A stretch of DNA of 64,000 nt from Brachypodius melanocephalos (taxonomy: Eukaryota > Chordata > Aves > Passeriformes > Pycnonotidae): positions 4,494,307-4,558,306 of the forward strand of contig VZSR01003807.1 in NCBI GenBank assembly GCA_013398615.1. Reading direction: 5' to 3'. Under the pieces are notes generated by a model. It ran no database searches. It was not told the origin of the DNA and saw only the letters and a program-made list of their open reading frames with translations. Both the position numbers and the translations under genes were made by a program. Below are positions 38,801 through 53,201 of the stretch, piece after piece (the first letter of the stretch is position 1; each line of letters opens with the position of its first letter).

Positions 38801-41800
38801 GTTTCTTGATCTGTGCTTTGTTCTGCCAACACGAGGTGTATGCATGTGCTTTTCTTGTTCAGGGATATATAGGAGTATGAGACTTTTGTGGGTTTTTTTG
38901 TTTGGTTGGTTTTTGGTTTTTTTCCAATTTTATCAGTGAAGTGTTTGGAACATTCAATTCCTTTGCTAATGGCTAGGCTTCATGCTACATGAAGTGCTTG
39001 CTAGTAAAATCATTTGCACTTGGAATGTAATGTGTTTCCTTTGGAATTGTGTTTTAATGACTCCGACAGGACAGATGCACCGAACTCACTTATCCTCAAT
39101 GGAACCCAGTGGATTTCTTTCAGCTGCTTTTGTGTCCTTTCACTTCAAGTGCCAGCTTGTTGATTGCTTGCTAGAAAAAATGTAGTAGTGAAATAAGTAA
39201 GGATTTCTTTGCATGTCACCTCTAGCAAGAAGATGAATGTATAAGTAGTTACAATTTCTGTTTTGAATGACATAATAAACTAGGAACTAGAATAAATCAT
39301 GAGAGTGTAGGACTCTAGAATTTATATTGAAATAATTGAAAGTGCTTATTCAGAAAATCACACTGTATTTGTTTGTTTTTCTTTCTGAGAAAACCGACAG
39401 TGGGGTTTTTTTTTCGCTATTTGTCTTTCTAGACTTCATTATACAGGGGAAAAATTGGCTCTCAGTTGCCTTAGTATGCTTGAAATTTATTTATTTTAGG
39501 TAAAATGAAATGTAGGGTTAAATCTCTTTTTAGATTGCTGAAAATTGATCTTAGTTGCTATATTATCTACTGAACACTTCAGTGTGCAGTTTGCTGCATT
39601 TTCCTCAATATTTATTTGCCCAGCGTCTGTGCTATTCTAATACTGTATGCCATAAAGATTTGTTGTGCTTGGAGGCTCTATCCTATCCTCCTGGTTGGTA
39701 AGGAAGATGTGAAACTCTGTCCATGCCACTATCAGCTCTTGAGGGCTGGCCTTCCAGAGAGCTGGAGGTTTAGAGCTGGAAGCACATCTTTCTGTTTGAA
39801 ACTTTTGGGTGTTCTGCTAACCCGTGTGAAGAAGAACGTTGGTCGTGGATGGAAAAATCTGATTGTGGAATGATGTTCTTGGAGTACTCAGGAACCGTTG
39901 CAGCTGAATTTAGGGGACAACTATAGCCAATTCAATTCTGCCATTAAAGCAGAATGGAAAAGTGAGCATTAAAACAAAATTTGGTTCAGATTGCATGTGG
40001 TCCTAGGAAACAAACAGAATAGTTGAACAAAAAGATGCTGATAGAATATAACCAATGTAGAAGTCACTAAAACCGGCACTTTTATGTGTTGAGCTGCCAT
40101 GAGGACAGCTGAGAAATACTGGCAGAGAGGTTAGAATGAGGAACTCAAGGTGTACTGTGTGTGGCTTTTTACCTTGGATGAAAAAAGAAGGGGATTGGTT
40201 GTTTTTATGCCTTTTACCTGTAAATTTTGTAGGTATTATCCCCGTGACATCTATGAGCTATAGCTTGTTAAAATAAAGTATGGCAACATACTGGTGCTAT
40301 TCAGTAAAGATTCCCTGTTAGGTCCTGGAAGAGCTTGGGGATTTTAAATGAAATTTAAGCACAGCAAAACTGAAAATTATACAGTTAAATTTGTCTTCAG
40401 AACCAAATCCCCCCTCTCCTTTTTTTATCAGCAGTTGGAATTGTACTAAAGGCTATTTATGCAAACTGATGAAAAGATAAACCCCACCAAATCCTCACAT
40501 TCTAGAATGTTGAAGAGTCTCAGTTTTGCTGCACAATCCTATGTAAAGCTGCAACAATCTCCTAAACCACTCATTTTCTGAAAGCTACCAGATGTCTCAA
40601 CAAAGCTAGTAACACGCTGAGTTTTTAAACCAGGCCAGTGTAGATAAGCAGTTGGAATCGATAAGCTCAGCTACTTGCATTTTTTTCTGATTTTGTTTGT
40701 CTTTGTACCTCAGGACTGATTTATGCACGTTTTGAGGACCATAGCTGATGAAAGATAGACATAAAATAATGTTAGAAATTGGGTCTTAGGCATCTCAGAC
40801 TAACCTCCCCGCTTTGTGTAGTACATTGCTTTTAGTGGATTCTTTAAATCTGTTGGTAGATTTATTTATCTATTCATACTGATTGTCATCTGGGGTATTG
40901 TGAAAATTGAATTGATATTTGTTAAGTTAGCTTTATGGTAGTGAATGCCATACAATGGATAGTATTTAATTGTTTTGTCTTTAGAAAAGTTTTTTTTTAT
41001 CAAGTTTTAGTACAATGGTTGTACAACAAGCTGGAATTAAATAAAATAGTAAGTGACCACCCTCTCATCTGTTGCATGAGGCAGATTTGATGTTGAGAAG
41101 GTTATGGACATGTGAAAGGCTGCATCATAAAACAGTGATGTTTTTCTGTTTCCCTTAATTTTGTTAATTTTTTTGTAAAAGTTAGCATAATTTTTTGAAA
41201 ACACAAAGAGCTTATACTTTAACTTAGTCAAAAGTGTTTTGAAATATTAAATTGTTTGTGATTATATATGATTCTTGTCTGCTACCATTCTACTACTACC
41301 GACTGTGCAAAGTGCAGTTTTACATTAATATCTTAGCTGAGGCAAGGCCTGGATGAAGTGATACTCAAACATTGTATGCTCTCTTGCAATGCACACAGCT
41401 ATAAGATGAATTATTTGTAAAGCCCAAGACCTTAAATAAAACATAACTTTTACTTTTGTCCAGTATCTTGAGATTGGAATTAATAATTATTCAGTGTTTT
41501 TAAACAGAATTCTTAATAAATACAGTATATATGAAAATTCTTCATATCTCTATTTGTCTTGTAATGGCTTCTTATAGGGATAGCTTACTGAAATATTTGG
41601 CTAGGTTGGTTCAAAATTTGAAAAAGGAAGGATCCTTTTTTCCCAAATCAGTGACTTATAATAGGAAATTTAAAGAATATTTTGGTGAGTAATGTAAAAT
41701 GTTATCAATGAAGGAAATGTAGAGCAGTGCTACAGAAGCTGGCAGTATGGAAAATGTTAATTGTGTCTGCAGTACTGTGTAGCAAGAGACTAGTCTCCTA

Positions 41801-42769
41801 TCAGAGAGCTCCATAGGATCTCAGCAGCTGGAGCTGGAAGATTACACATGGGATTTTCCCTCTTGAAATGTGCTCAGTGTGCTCAACCTCCAGGAGTTAC
41901 CAATACCTTCTGTGGTAATTAAAGAAAACAGCAAACCACCCTAATCTTCAAATTCAGTCAAGATTTTTGTAATGCAAGTTTGTTCCTAACTCTCCTTATC
42001 CTGCAGGGTTCAGCACCTTGGGGTGCTTTGATTCTAATGGTGCTCTGTATGCATCATTGACTTCCATACTGTTTAAGTTTAGATGTGAATGGTCCTCCCC
42101 AAAGGGGTAACACTTGAACAACACCAGCAAGGGTAGCATTAAAAGGGATAGAACTGGTGTAGTGAGACTGAACAGACTGGATTCCTGCCTTGAACAGGAA
42201 ATGGGAAGGAATCTGGAGAGGGGGTTGATCTCTGTATTGCTTTTGTAGTGTGTCTGTGAGAGTTGCTGGTAATAAACATGCAGGACTTCTTGGCGGCTGT
42301 CAATGAACTCTGTTGCTGAGCAGATCTGGATAGGGATGTTACGTGTGAGGATTCATCTGCATGTCTGTAATTGCATCTCCCCAGGGCAACAGGAGTTTTG
42401 AATCCATGGTAGCTACAACACTGAGCAAATCTATATCCTAGCAAAAATAATAGGTTTAGTGAGAACAGGTGTTATTTCACCTCTCTCTGGAGCAACCATT
42501 TGTCTGTGGACAAATTATTTCTTTTGATGCCCAACTACTCCTTGTTGACTCTGGTAGTGTTGATTCACCAAGGTGGTTTCTGGTTTTGTAATGTTTTGCT
42601 GGAGAGTCATCAAATGGTTTCAATAACTGTAATGAAATAAGAGCTTTCCAAGCAGGTAAGTGTGTCGGTCTTGTGATTAAGCACTACTGTAGTTTGAGAG
42701 CTTCACTGTTTCAGGTCTAAAGTTAACATACCCAGGTTTTGATTCTCTCTTATCATAGAGAATCACCAT

Positions 42770-43330
42770 TTTTAATTACTTATCAGGATGGTAAGGACTC
42801 TTGAGTGGGGGTGGAGGGGAGAGAAGTGAAAGAAATAGAGGGGTTTTAGACCAGAGGTGTTAGGTAAACAGGGAGGGTGAGAATGGGGAGCAGCTCTGTA
42901 GGCAGAGGTGGGATTCTGTGCCTGGCCTCCAGGTGCCTTATTTGTAGCTGACTCTGAGACCTGAGCACAGCAGAGAAACCTCTGAGTGAGCAGTGAACCC
43001 CTGCTCTTCACAGGGGCACTGACTCACCTTTTTTTGAGTGGTAGGATCATCCACCTATACACCATGAGCTTGCTTAAGTGTGTGTCAGGATCACTCAGCT
43101 TTTCCCAAATGTGAATTTTAGTTTTTTCGCGTTCGAGAGGTCAGTCTTGTGAGCAGAGCCTTGTTCCCTCAAGGGTCGGTCAGGACTGCAGGCTCTGGGA
43201 CAGGGAAGGGAGCTGCCCCTGCCTGCAGCAGCCTGTGCAGCCAACCTGCTGAGCTGCCTCTGTGGTGGGGAGTGGGTCCCACACCAGCAGGATCCATTTT
43301 GGAGTGTTTGCAGGATCTCAGCAGCAGTTA
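42770..43330. other. GC-rich patch in intron 3
   Basis: Clearly richer in G+C than its surroundings (GTGGGGGTGGAGGGGAGAG, CAGGGAAGGGAGCTGCCCC), with a small CpG group in TTTTTTCGCGTTCGAGAGG near 43124-43142. It could be an old unrecognised repeat or an intronic regulatory element. No splice-bounded coding exon was found. Confidence 0.4.
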
Positions 43331-46300
43331 AGGCTCCTGCTGTGTTCCTGCAGACGATCTGGATTGACTTCTTCGTCTTCAAAAGCAATGCCTGATAAAT
43401 ATGCATGTATATACATGCACACATTTAGGTTTAAAAAGAGGGCATATGCTCTTTGTGACTCTTCCTGACCTCTTTCTATGCACCTGTCCTTCATTTTTCA
43501 AGTGAAAATTGAAACCTGTGCTTTACAATACTGTCAACATGGTAAGTGAGAAGGGGAGGTATTATCCCCACATTGTTAGGTTTTTTGTCTTGATCTATAA
43601 ACCTTTTTTTGACAAACATGGTAGTTGCTGAGCTCTGAAGATTGTCCTCCCTTTCCCCTGCAATTTTCCCTTTCTGCCTAGGCTTTTTAGCATTTGCTGG
43701 TTCAGCAGTTAGTTGCCCTTTAGTCTTTTAAATACTAGTCATTCCCTCTGCGTATAAACAGATGAGGCATTGATTTCCTTTTTTATGTGATAGGGGTGAA
43801 AGCTCAAGCCTTATTTTTCTTTATGGAAATAATGTACTTCGGAGTAAGCAGAGCAAAGAAAAGAAACTTGACAAGAACAAAGGGTATTATTCAGGCTTCT
43901 GCTAGTAAACCTGTGTTCTAATTATGTTGGCTGTTGTCATCTGCTTCAGTTTGTGGAGTCCTATATTGTTGTATATGCTTTTTGTAGTTAATGCTTGTTT
44001 CTGCAGATACAGCTGATGGAGTGGAATGTGCTTGTAATTATCGCGGTACACGCAGCTTCCACTCCTGAAGCAGCCTTGGATAGCTGACAGTCTGTTGACA
44101 AATATGCAGAACGCTTCTTTTTTGGAAAGATGTTTCTATTTTAAAAAATATTGGGATGAGTCAGAAGGTAACGGTATGCAAATAGCAGAAGGAAAGCGAC
44201 AAATTTGGAAATCCTGTTTTTTCTTAGTGGTGATCATTTAATGTGGTAAATTGACATAGTCTAGTGTATATGTGGGTCATTTGGCAGCAAACTATTTTAG
44301 TTATCTGGGGATTCATGTATTTTGTTCTTCCTGTAAAATTCCGTTTCCAGGTGGTGTGTGTTTGTTAGAATATAAGCGATTTACTGGGTATAGCTTAGCT
44401 ACTTCAAAAAAACTTGTGCATTTGCCCAGATTTTAATAATATCAGTAACTGATTAAATTCTTTGGCTGTTCCAAGAAATTTCAGGTGGGGTTCCTTACTC
44501 GCTTTCCTCGGCCATATGTCACTATTTTTTAGGTACATTACTCAGGGAAATACAAAACCTTTGTCCTACAGAAATGGCTTGGTGGATTTGGAGATATTCA
44601 GAGGAATATATTAGGCAGCTAGCATTTGCCTCTGCTGAGAAGACCGCAGTTCTCTTTCTGTTTGCTTTCTTGGTATTACTGCAAACAAATACGAGACTCC
44701 AGTGCTTCTTGTGACTCTCTGACTATTCCAAGATGCTGCAAAGTATAAAATAAAACATTTTTAGGGAACTGAGACCTTTGTGTGGAAAACCAGACTTGCT
44801 GAGTTTTGAGACTGCACAGCCTTTTTGTAGCCCAGATGTCTGACCCTACCCAGTTTGCTGAGTCCTTTCTCAACTCTGTGTATGCCATGGCATGGGCTGA
44901 GAGAAGAAATAGCACATGCAATAAGCTTTCTACTGTGATTTCTTCTGAAATTCCTGTAACTTTCCCAACTTTTCCCGGTGAAATTCCAATCATTTTCATA
45001 GATGACTTCAAGATTTTATTGGTTTGATGTAAAAAAATAAAGAAAAATAATGACTTAACACAAGGATCTAAAAGCTGAAGCAAGAGAATAATGAAATAAA
45101 CTGATTTTGGGTCTTCATGGATAAAATTGATCATTTCTGTCTGATATAGTTTATCAGTGAAGTACAAAAATTATTTTGTTACATGCTAAAACGCCTTTCT
45201 CTCATCTTATTCTCACTCTTGCCTTTTTTCACCTTAGCATCTTATTCGCAATGTCTTTTGCTGAGGCCACTCTTTGTAACCTTTTGTGAATAGGATAGAA
45301 TAGTGTTCAGGGGCTTTCCATGTAACTTGGCATGGAAATCTCCTAAGGGTTTGAAAGCTACCAGTATAGCTGTTGGTTTAAATATAGGAGACTAGAAAGC
45401 ATTTTCTAAATTCTTTCTTATATGCTTATTCTGCTTGTATTTAAAGCAGGAAATTTTGGTTCACAGCCATCTGCTTTTTATAGTTTAACTGTATTTCATA
45501 AAGGGAAATTTCCTTTCTTTTGCTTCCTAATTCTGGGTGGATTTTTCATTTCCATCAGTTTTGTTTTTCTTTTGGTTTATTGGATCACTTCAAACTGAGA
45601 GCAAGACTGGACTAATCAAGAAGTCTGATTCAGAGAGCCTGATATGAGGAAACTCTACTGTAGTTGGAATTTGGAAAGAGCTTCTTGAAAATGGCATTGT
45701 GGAAGTGATTATTAAAGGGAGAGATGCAAACACGTAACATTCACTCATGTCTAAGTGAAGACTTCAATCTGTGACGAAGTGCTTAGCCAAAAGCATCATT
45801 TGTTCTGCAGCTTGGTGTAACCAAATAAATAGACTACTATTGAGTTAATTATCTTTCTAACATGAACGTGACACTGATTTTTGCACTGATTAACAATTAA
45901 AAACAGGTATCTGTTTCTTTAGCATGGATATAAAGTTTTTCTCTTTTTTTGTTAATTTATTTTGATCACTTTTATTTCCTTTATTTATGCTGTTATTTTT
46001 GGATCTGCTGCATATTTTTGCACATCTTGTGAGGCTGATTGTTTCTATACATTTTTGTTTCATTCCTGTTACTAACAGGAGATCCTAACTTTGGAGCAGA
46101 ACTGATTGCAGAGCTAGTATGCTGCCTACCTACTGACACTAATATCAGTCTTTTCTTTCCTTCCTTAGTAACATTCTAAAATGTCTGTATTTTCTTCCAA
46201 ACTTCAGAATCTTTGCCTTGCCCTCCCTTTCTCTCCTCCCACCCTCGCAATCCAATTAAGTTAGAGAAGCACTGAAATGGATACAGAAATAACTCATGGA

Positions 46301-49300
46301 CAACATGAGAAAATAGCTATCAAATAAATATCTTTTATTTTAAAGTCTCAGTAATATTGTGGTAACGCACTGTAATTAAGGCTAGGAGTTTTTCAGACTT
46401 CTGCACTCATAAATCTATGTCAGACCTTATTAGGAGAATGAAAGCATTGGTTGCACACGTGTGTGAATTCAAAGCTGAAGTGTTTCTGTAATATGAAAAA
46501 AATTAATTTCACAACCTCTACTTCAATAGTTGACAGCTTCATTTGTCAGGAAAATGCTGTCTGCAAGATACCCATCAGTTAGGCAACGTTCTAGCTAAAT
46601 TGCATCATAAGCTTATTAACTCCCATCTAATCATCCAGTCATGGCTGATTAATCACTTCTCCTGGTGCCTTGTTTTATTAAAATCTGTTTTCTGTGCCAC
46701 TGACCAGCAAACTGCTGTCTGATTTCGTGTGTGGGATAGTCTTTTCTGTGGATCAAGGTGAAGCCCATGTCCTCTGATCTGAAGGGCTGTGTGAAGGAAT
46801 CATCACATGCAAGTGTCTTGTATGTATAATTATCCTTCTGTGTTTAAGGGATAGGGAAAATGCATGTTTTCTCAGAGAGCTGAAAAGCTTTCTTGTGCTT
46901 CTGAGAGAGAATGGAGCCATTTTGGGATAGGAATGCAAGTGCAGCTGGTGGATTTTTGAATATTCAAATCACCTGTCTCCAACTGTGGAACTCTGAATTC
47001 ATTAATTACTTGGTATTAGTAAGCAGCAAGATAACACAGAGAGCTGGCAGCTTTGTCATTTTCTCAGCGTGGTAGGAGGGTGAAAGTAATTTCATCTCTC
47101 ATGCCAGTGGAAAGAGGTAACACCTCCCATTTCTTTTAATAAGTGTTCTGTATGTTAATGAATAAGCCAAGTTACCAAGGTACTTCCTTAAAAAAATTAT
47201 GAGGATTGGCAGTTAAAAGCACTCTTGACAATTTAAGCTCTCTGATTCACTACAGTAGTCTAGTTAATAACCTATTTGAAAGCTAACAGCAGCTGTGACT
47301 ATGACAGGCTGAAAATGTTTTCAGGGTTGCCAGAGAACCCCCACGTGTAGGAAGGAAGAGTCAGAAATGAACCTGAGGTTCCTTGATATAACAAACCGGA
47401 GCTGTTTTAGTTTCCTAGTACTGACCAGAAAGTTTTCTTGATCAAACTTTTGAGCAAAAAGGCCAAATTATAGCTTCTTATTAATGAGTTATTTCATTAG
47501 TCTAAGGATTGTGTACAAGTCATAAATGGCTGAAATAAAAAAATGCATTAATTTTCTTAAGAAATTCTTTAGATAAGTGTATCAGATGGTGGTGTGTCAT
47601 AAAGAGGGACAGAGTTGCTATGTCCAACAACGTTAGCTTGTACTTACTGCAAGGTCTGCCATCCCAAACTTTTGCACCTACATGACCTGAGTGCTGCTTG
47701 CTGCAAAGAAAGAAATTGATAGAAGGAAGAGGGACGTGTTTAATGCAGTGTGGGGTTTTGCATCGTGTAGATGGACACATACATTTGCTACCAGTTGGAA
47801 AACTTTATGAAAAGATGAGATAGTTTAGAGCCTTATTCTACTTAAAATGCTGACTACTCTCAGCTGTTTTAGAGATGCCGTACTGCAAATAGGAACAGGA
47901 AGTAAAACAGTGGGAAAAAAAGCGTGGAGCTTTTACAGAGAACCACGTACTGTCATTTTCTCCTCAGTGCACCTTATTTAGCATCAGAAGTGATTGTTAG
48001 CAGGCCATTACAAATAAGGCACAAAAAGAATATGGCTTGGCTTTGATCAGCTGAGCTTTGATCAACTGCAAGTACTGGAAAAGATCAAGAATGGCAGGCA
48101 CAGTGTTTTTGTGCTCTGCTGATCCTCAGGGTCAAGCAAGGACAAGAATAAAATCGTTATCTATTTCAAATCACAGAATTGTGACATGCAAATACTTCTG
48201 GCCTGGCACATGGGCTCTTACTTAGTGTGTGCACCGTGTTTGGGATTGATAAACCTTTTTATTATCCTAGACAAGTTTCCTATTTTTTAGGTAGATAGCA
48301 ACAAGTCTTCTTCTGGCCTTACCATGACCTTTACAGTGCTGATGTGCTCAAAGTTTTCTTTCTGGGATGATGGACAGTAAAAAATGATGCTGGGGGAAGA
48401 GAAGTGACTTTGTTTCTACTCAGTAACATTTTCTGGTCTAAGTTGCACTCAGAGAAGGAGTTAAAGCAAATAGACATGAAAGTACAGCTCTTGAAGTGTC
48501 TTGAAGACAAAAGCCTACACTGGCAGACAATCCTGGGCTTAAAGACAGGGCGTATCATCAATTAACTTGTTAAGTATTAAATTCAGGAAGTCAAGGTGTC
48601 TGTGAAGCTAATTAAGTGTTGTAATAGAAGTAAAGAATACAATTCAATTTGGAATCTAGTTCAGTTCTACTTATTCTCACCTTGCTTATCTTTATTAAAG
48701 TTTTAGACAAAGATTTTGCTATATGTTCTCAGCTTCTACAACAGCGAAATGAAGGAAAGAAAGCAATTTTTAACAGTTTGGTTCAGAAAAATGAATTTAA
48801 TTTTAGGGGAAGATATAACATCTGCTAGTGTACGTTATACATTTCTTCATTAAGATTTCAGTCGCAATCCCATCTGTGGATCATGGCAGTAATAAGTATC
48901 ATGGCAGTTCTCATAAATAATTGTAGAGAATGTGATTAGCCCGAGTCAACTGAGGTTCTCCTATACACTGTGAAATAAAATTCCTTAGTGTTTTTATTTG
49001 GTGCTCAAGAAGATGAAGGAAAACAGAATACAGAAGCCAGAATTAGGAATGGGAGGTTGTTTTCATAGCTTAAAGTAGCTTACTTTGCATCCTTTGCACT
49101 CGTAATTAATGCCTCTGTATTAGTGGATATTCAGCACATGTTCTGTGAGCTTGTTTTCTGTCGAATTTAAAAAATCAGTTTGTGAATGACTCCTTATAGT
49201 TCTGACAAGATGCCTCTTTATTTCCCTTCAGTTAGTTCATGGCTCCTTATGGCAAGGAAAAGTAGGGGTAGCAGAATAACATCCCTGCTCTTTTAACTAG

Positions 49301-50534
49301 CTTTTGTGTCTGGTTAGTGTAGTTCTGGGTATGCAGTGCTTGGGAAAAATTATTAGGTTGTGGCTGTATGTTCTTCATTGAGAGTTCTTACTGGAGCTAC
49401 ATGAAATTTTAAGGGGAGTATTAAGATTCCATAGTACAGTGCTGCATTCTAGTTCAAGAAAGGAGATTATTTCATCATTCTAAATGCTGTCTTTGATCTT
49501 TTGCTTGATTCTTAGAACAAAACTTGGAATCCTTGGGTTTATTTTTATAGCATTGTTTGTATATTTTAGTCACTCACATATGTGGGTGCTGTACCATTTT
49601 ATTATCCACTACTCTCTAGTTTCAAGTGTCACAATTTTTACTCATGAACTTATGTTGATGGCTACTTGCTGAGTTCAAATTAGTAGCTTTCTGCAAAATG
49701 ATTATTGTAGTATGAGTAGTCCACACTAACTGAATAAATTTGAGATATTATATCCTTCAGTCTTTTGCTAACTCTGATGTTCTCATGGCAAGATAATAAT
49801 TCCTGTACTCAGAATTGTCATATGGAAATGTACTCACTAAATGTTGATATCCTGTGTTAGACAGCATCATGTTCTTTTTTATTTTTCTCAGAAAATCTTT
49901 GAGTACCCAGGTACACGAGGGAAGAATATTTCTAAGGAGCACACTGCCTATGAGGCTATATATGGTTTAATATGAATCCTGCATCCTCTGCTGGAGGAAA
50001 TGTTGTAAATCCAGATACTCTTTGGGTAAAGAAAAAGAGAAAAATCAGTATATACCTAGGTAAAAATCTTATTTTAAACATCAAAAAATGTGACTTAATG
50101 GTCAGGAGAGAAAATGAGGTGGATGAAGGAAAGTTATTGAATTCCAGGGATGTATGTTTTTTGGGTTTTTTTGGGGTTTTTTTGTGACAAGGCAAAAATT
50201 CCTGTGCTTTATGAAAGAAATGATTGTACTATTCTTTTAGACTGGGTTTAACATAATGTATGTTTGAAATGAAGCAGTTACTGTGAGATGCCACAGTGAG
50301 AGGGAATGCAGGAAGTGACTGCCAGTCCCTGCATACCATGTCCCTGCCTACCATGTCCCCAACCCTTCCTGAACTTTAAACCTTCCTAGACCAGTTGAAA
50401 AATCTACATCTCATAATGGTGGACAACTCAGCAAAACTTGAGTTCAGTAATTATGGTAAAACCAGGTAATTTCAAGTCCAAGTAACTCCAGAAAAGAGAG
50501 GTAACAAAATGTGGTCTGGTAGAAGAGAATGTTA

Positions 50535-50640
50535 GGATTTGTTTGCTTGTTTGTGGTTTCCTCTGTTTGTTTGTTCAGTTTCTGGTGTGTATGTGGATTT
50601 TTTGTTTGTTTTGTTTTGTTAGGTTTTAATTTTTTTTTTT
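50535..50640 (+). repeat. GTTT-rich low-complexity tract
   Basis: Imperfect GTTT/GTTTT repeats (TTGTTTGCTTGTTTGTGG, then CTGTTTGTTTGTTCAG and TTTGTTTGTTTTGTTTTG), ending in a short T run before CAATTCTCC. The open frames here, Val/Phe-rich on + and Lys/Asn/Thr-rich on minus, are by-products of the repeat. Confidence 0.8.
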
Positions 50641-53201
50641 TCAATTCTCCCCTTGGATTAATGACTAATGCATATGTAGCAAAAAAAACTTTGAATCTTA
50701 GTGTTTCCTGAATTGGTATGAATTTGGATGGGTGAGAAATCCATGGCAAAAGCATTCCTGTGGCTTCTAGTCTTGAAGACAGACAAAAGATGGAGGTGTC
50801 AATGTAAAACAATCTGTATTTAGCTGTGCTGTGAAGCATTTGCTTGCCTGTTTTCTGAATCATAGCTTAGATCTTAGATACATGCTCTAGACTGAGGCAT
50901 TTGTTTCATTTCTGTTTATTTGAGCTTTACATTTATTTTGTCTACATTAGGACAATTACTCTTGGATATGAGTAATCTTATTTATTTTTAGCTTTACCTA
51001 ATCTGTGTTCCTAGAAATTTCCAGATGAGTAAATGTAATATTCCATCATGCTTATGCCTTTTTCGTCCACTGAATGGGATGCTAAATGTCCAGATCATAA
51101 GTCTTCCAGAATAGGTTCCAAAAACAGGCAAAATTTTATCTCAATATGTTGCACAAACAAGTTTTAGAACTTGTGACAAAGTGGTCTGTAAGAAAGAAAT
51201 GTCTTCTTGTGGCTTGAGTCACTCAAAAAACTCCCACAGATGAAGCAGGAACACAGCAGGACCTGGGAGGGCTCTGACAAAGCTCACAGCAGAAGGCCCA
51301 TAAAATAGAGCTGTGATTACGAATAGAAGATCTTATTGTGCTGTGCACCGTACCATGCTTTCAGAATCAGATCCCTTTGGATAAATGCGTAGCCTTTCCC
51401 ATGTAGGTGTCAAACTGTGTGGTTTGACAAGTGTACTTGCACTGTTCAAGTGGCTGTCCTGAGAGACATTCTATTTAAACAAAAGTATGTCAATGCAGAG
51501 TTAGTGTGTGCAGTGGATAAATACTTGGAAAATATTCCACGTGATTCATGAAGCTAACTGGCGTCCCTTAAAATAAAATAAATGGACAATTCAGCAATTA
51601 TAAGGCAATTAATTGTAAAACTGATAATGGCTGTTGAGCTTTGAGTGGGTTCTCTGATGACAGTTGAGGCTGCCTTGTTCACTTACACTTTGGGGTAGCA
51701 ATTTCTTTTCTGAGCAAGGTGATAAAGCATGGTCACCTCTTTCTACCATTGTCACACAGGCAGATTGCTTTCAGTGCTGTTTTCAGAGCATATACAATTT
51801 TAACACAGCACAAGATATATCAAAGGCAAGGTAATAAAATAAATACTTGTACCTAAATCTAACTTGGCTATTTCTTACTCCTTTTCTTTTAAGGCAGTGT
51901 AATTGCATTTATATTTAAATCATTGCTTACTTTTATAACTTGCCAACATTTATCAAATAACTTCTTACCTTGTATGTGTTTTAAAACATTTAGCTGTTTT
52001 TGAGGGGGCATTTCTACAGCTGTGGTTGATAACAAAAGTTACAGTAAAGATTTCTAAAAAAATAAATAGGGGCAAATCAGAATTTTGTGTACTAGTAGCA
52101 CTGAACAAAAACATAAAGCTGCTTTTTAATTGAAATGTATGTTGAAAGTGAGAAATTTTACTTTTAATGGAGCTATTTTAACAGATGAGAACTAAATATG
52201 TTGCCTTTTATTGGAGTAATTTCACAAGCAAGTTGACATCCAGATATTACTGGTTTTGAAAATTGCTCCTGCTTTACACTAAGCTATCTTAAATTATTAA
52301 ACTTTTATGTGGCATCTGCTAACAAAAGGTCAATTACGTGCCTGCAGTAAAACCACTGAAGGTATGATATTCTGCAGTGTGAAGTCCAGAGACCAATCTA
52401 CTTCAGACATACTGCTCTCAGTGCCAGCTAAGTATTTAATAGGTAGTGGTATATGAACTGTTCTGGTAGCTGAAATGTGTTCCAGTAGATATTCTCAATC
52501 CTTTCTGAGACTATAAGGTAGTCCAAAGACTTTTTAATAAGTGTCATTTTAAATCTGTTTCCTTATTGAGTCCTGAAACAGTTTTGTTAATATAAAACAT
52601 TGAGCTTTTGGAGTTATTCTCCCTTTCCCCATAGAAGAAATGGATGACATTTTTATGTGCTGTTCTCTGTTTCTGTGCTAGATATTCTCATATGCTGTAG
52701 GTTGTAGGGTCAGGGTTTGACAGGCACCCCTAATTTTAACTTTAATACTGGTGGCATTCTTCAAAATGGCAAACCATGAATAGCAGCAATGAAACTTTTT
52801 CAAGTGAATGATGTTTGCTAATGGCAGAGTTTACTCAAGAGGAAATGAGGATATGATTTGTAGGATGCTGTGTTCTACATTTTTAACTGGTTGGTACTGA
52901 GTACAGTGAGGAAATAATTCAGTATCAGTCTTCCTTTGCTGCCTGTTATCTGATTTTAGATGGACATTTTTGACTTCTAGAGTTTGAAGTGCTTTCCACA
53001 AAATAAAGACAGAAAGTGAGGTATTGACATTTTAAAGAGAAGATGCCAAGAGAATATCTTCATTACTAGAAGCTATAGAATAGAATTTTCTTTCATACTA
53101 GATACACTTCTGAAAATATGAAATGTTAACTTCAAAATGGACTTTGATATGCTGTATTTAAGGAAAGAGATTTACTGATTTCTTGCTTTTTCTTTCTACA
53201 G

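Larger units (their letters stand above)
33494..53201 (+). other. RYR2: RYR2 intron 3
   Basis: A 19,708-bp phase-0 intron with donor GTAAGT and acceptor TCTTTCTACAG. It is mostly AT-rich sequence without recognisable mobile elements. It holds an A25 run at 35804-35828, G/T-rich low-complexity patches at 38885-38925 and 50535-50640, and a relatively GC-rich patch at about 42770-43330. The longest frame is 163 codons on the minus strand (45167-44676), with no domain I recognise. A plausible branch site TTACTGAT lies at 53172-53179, about 23 bases before the exon 4 acceptor. Confidence 0.93.

Noticed and set aside
50444..50863. 139-codon minus frame rich in Lys, Asn and Thr
   Set aside because: Much of it comes from the GTTT-rich low-complexity tract at 50535-50640.
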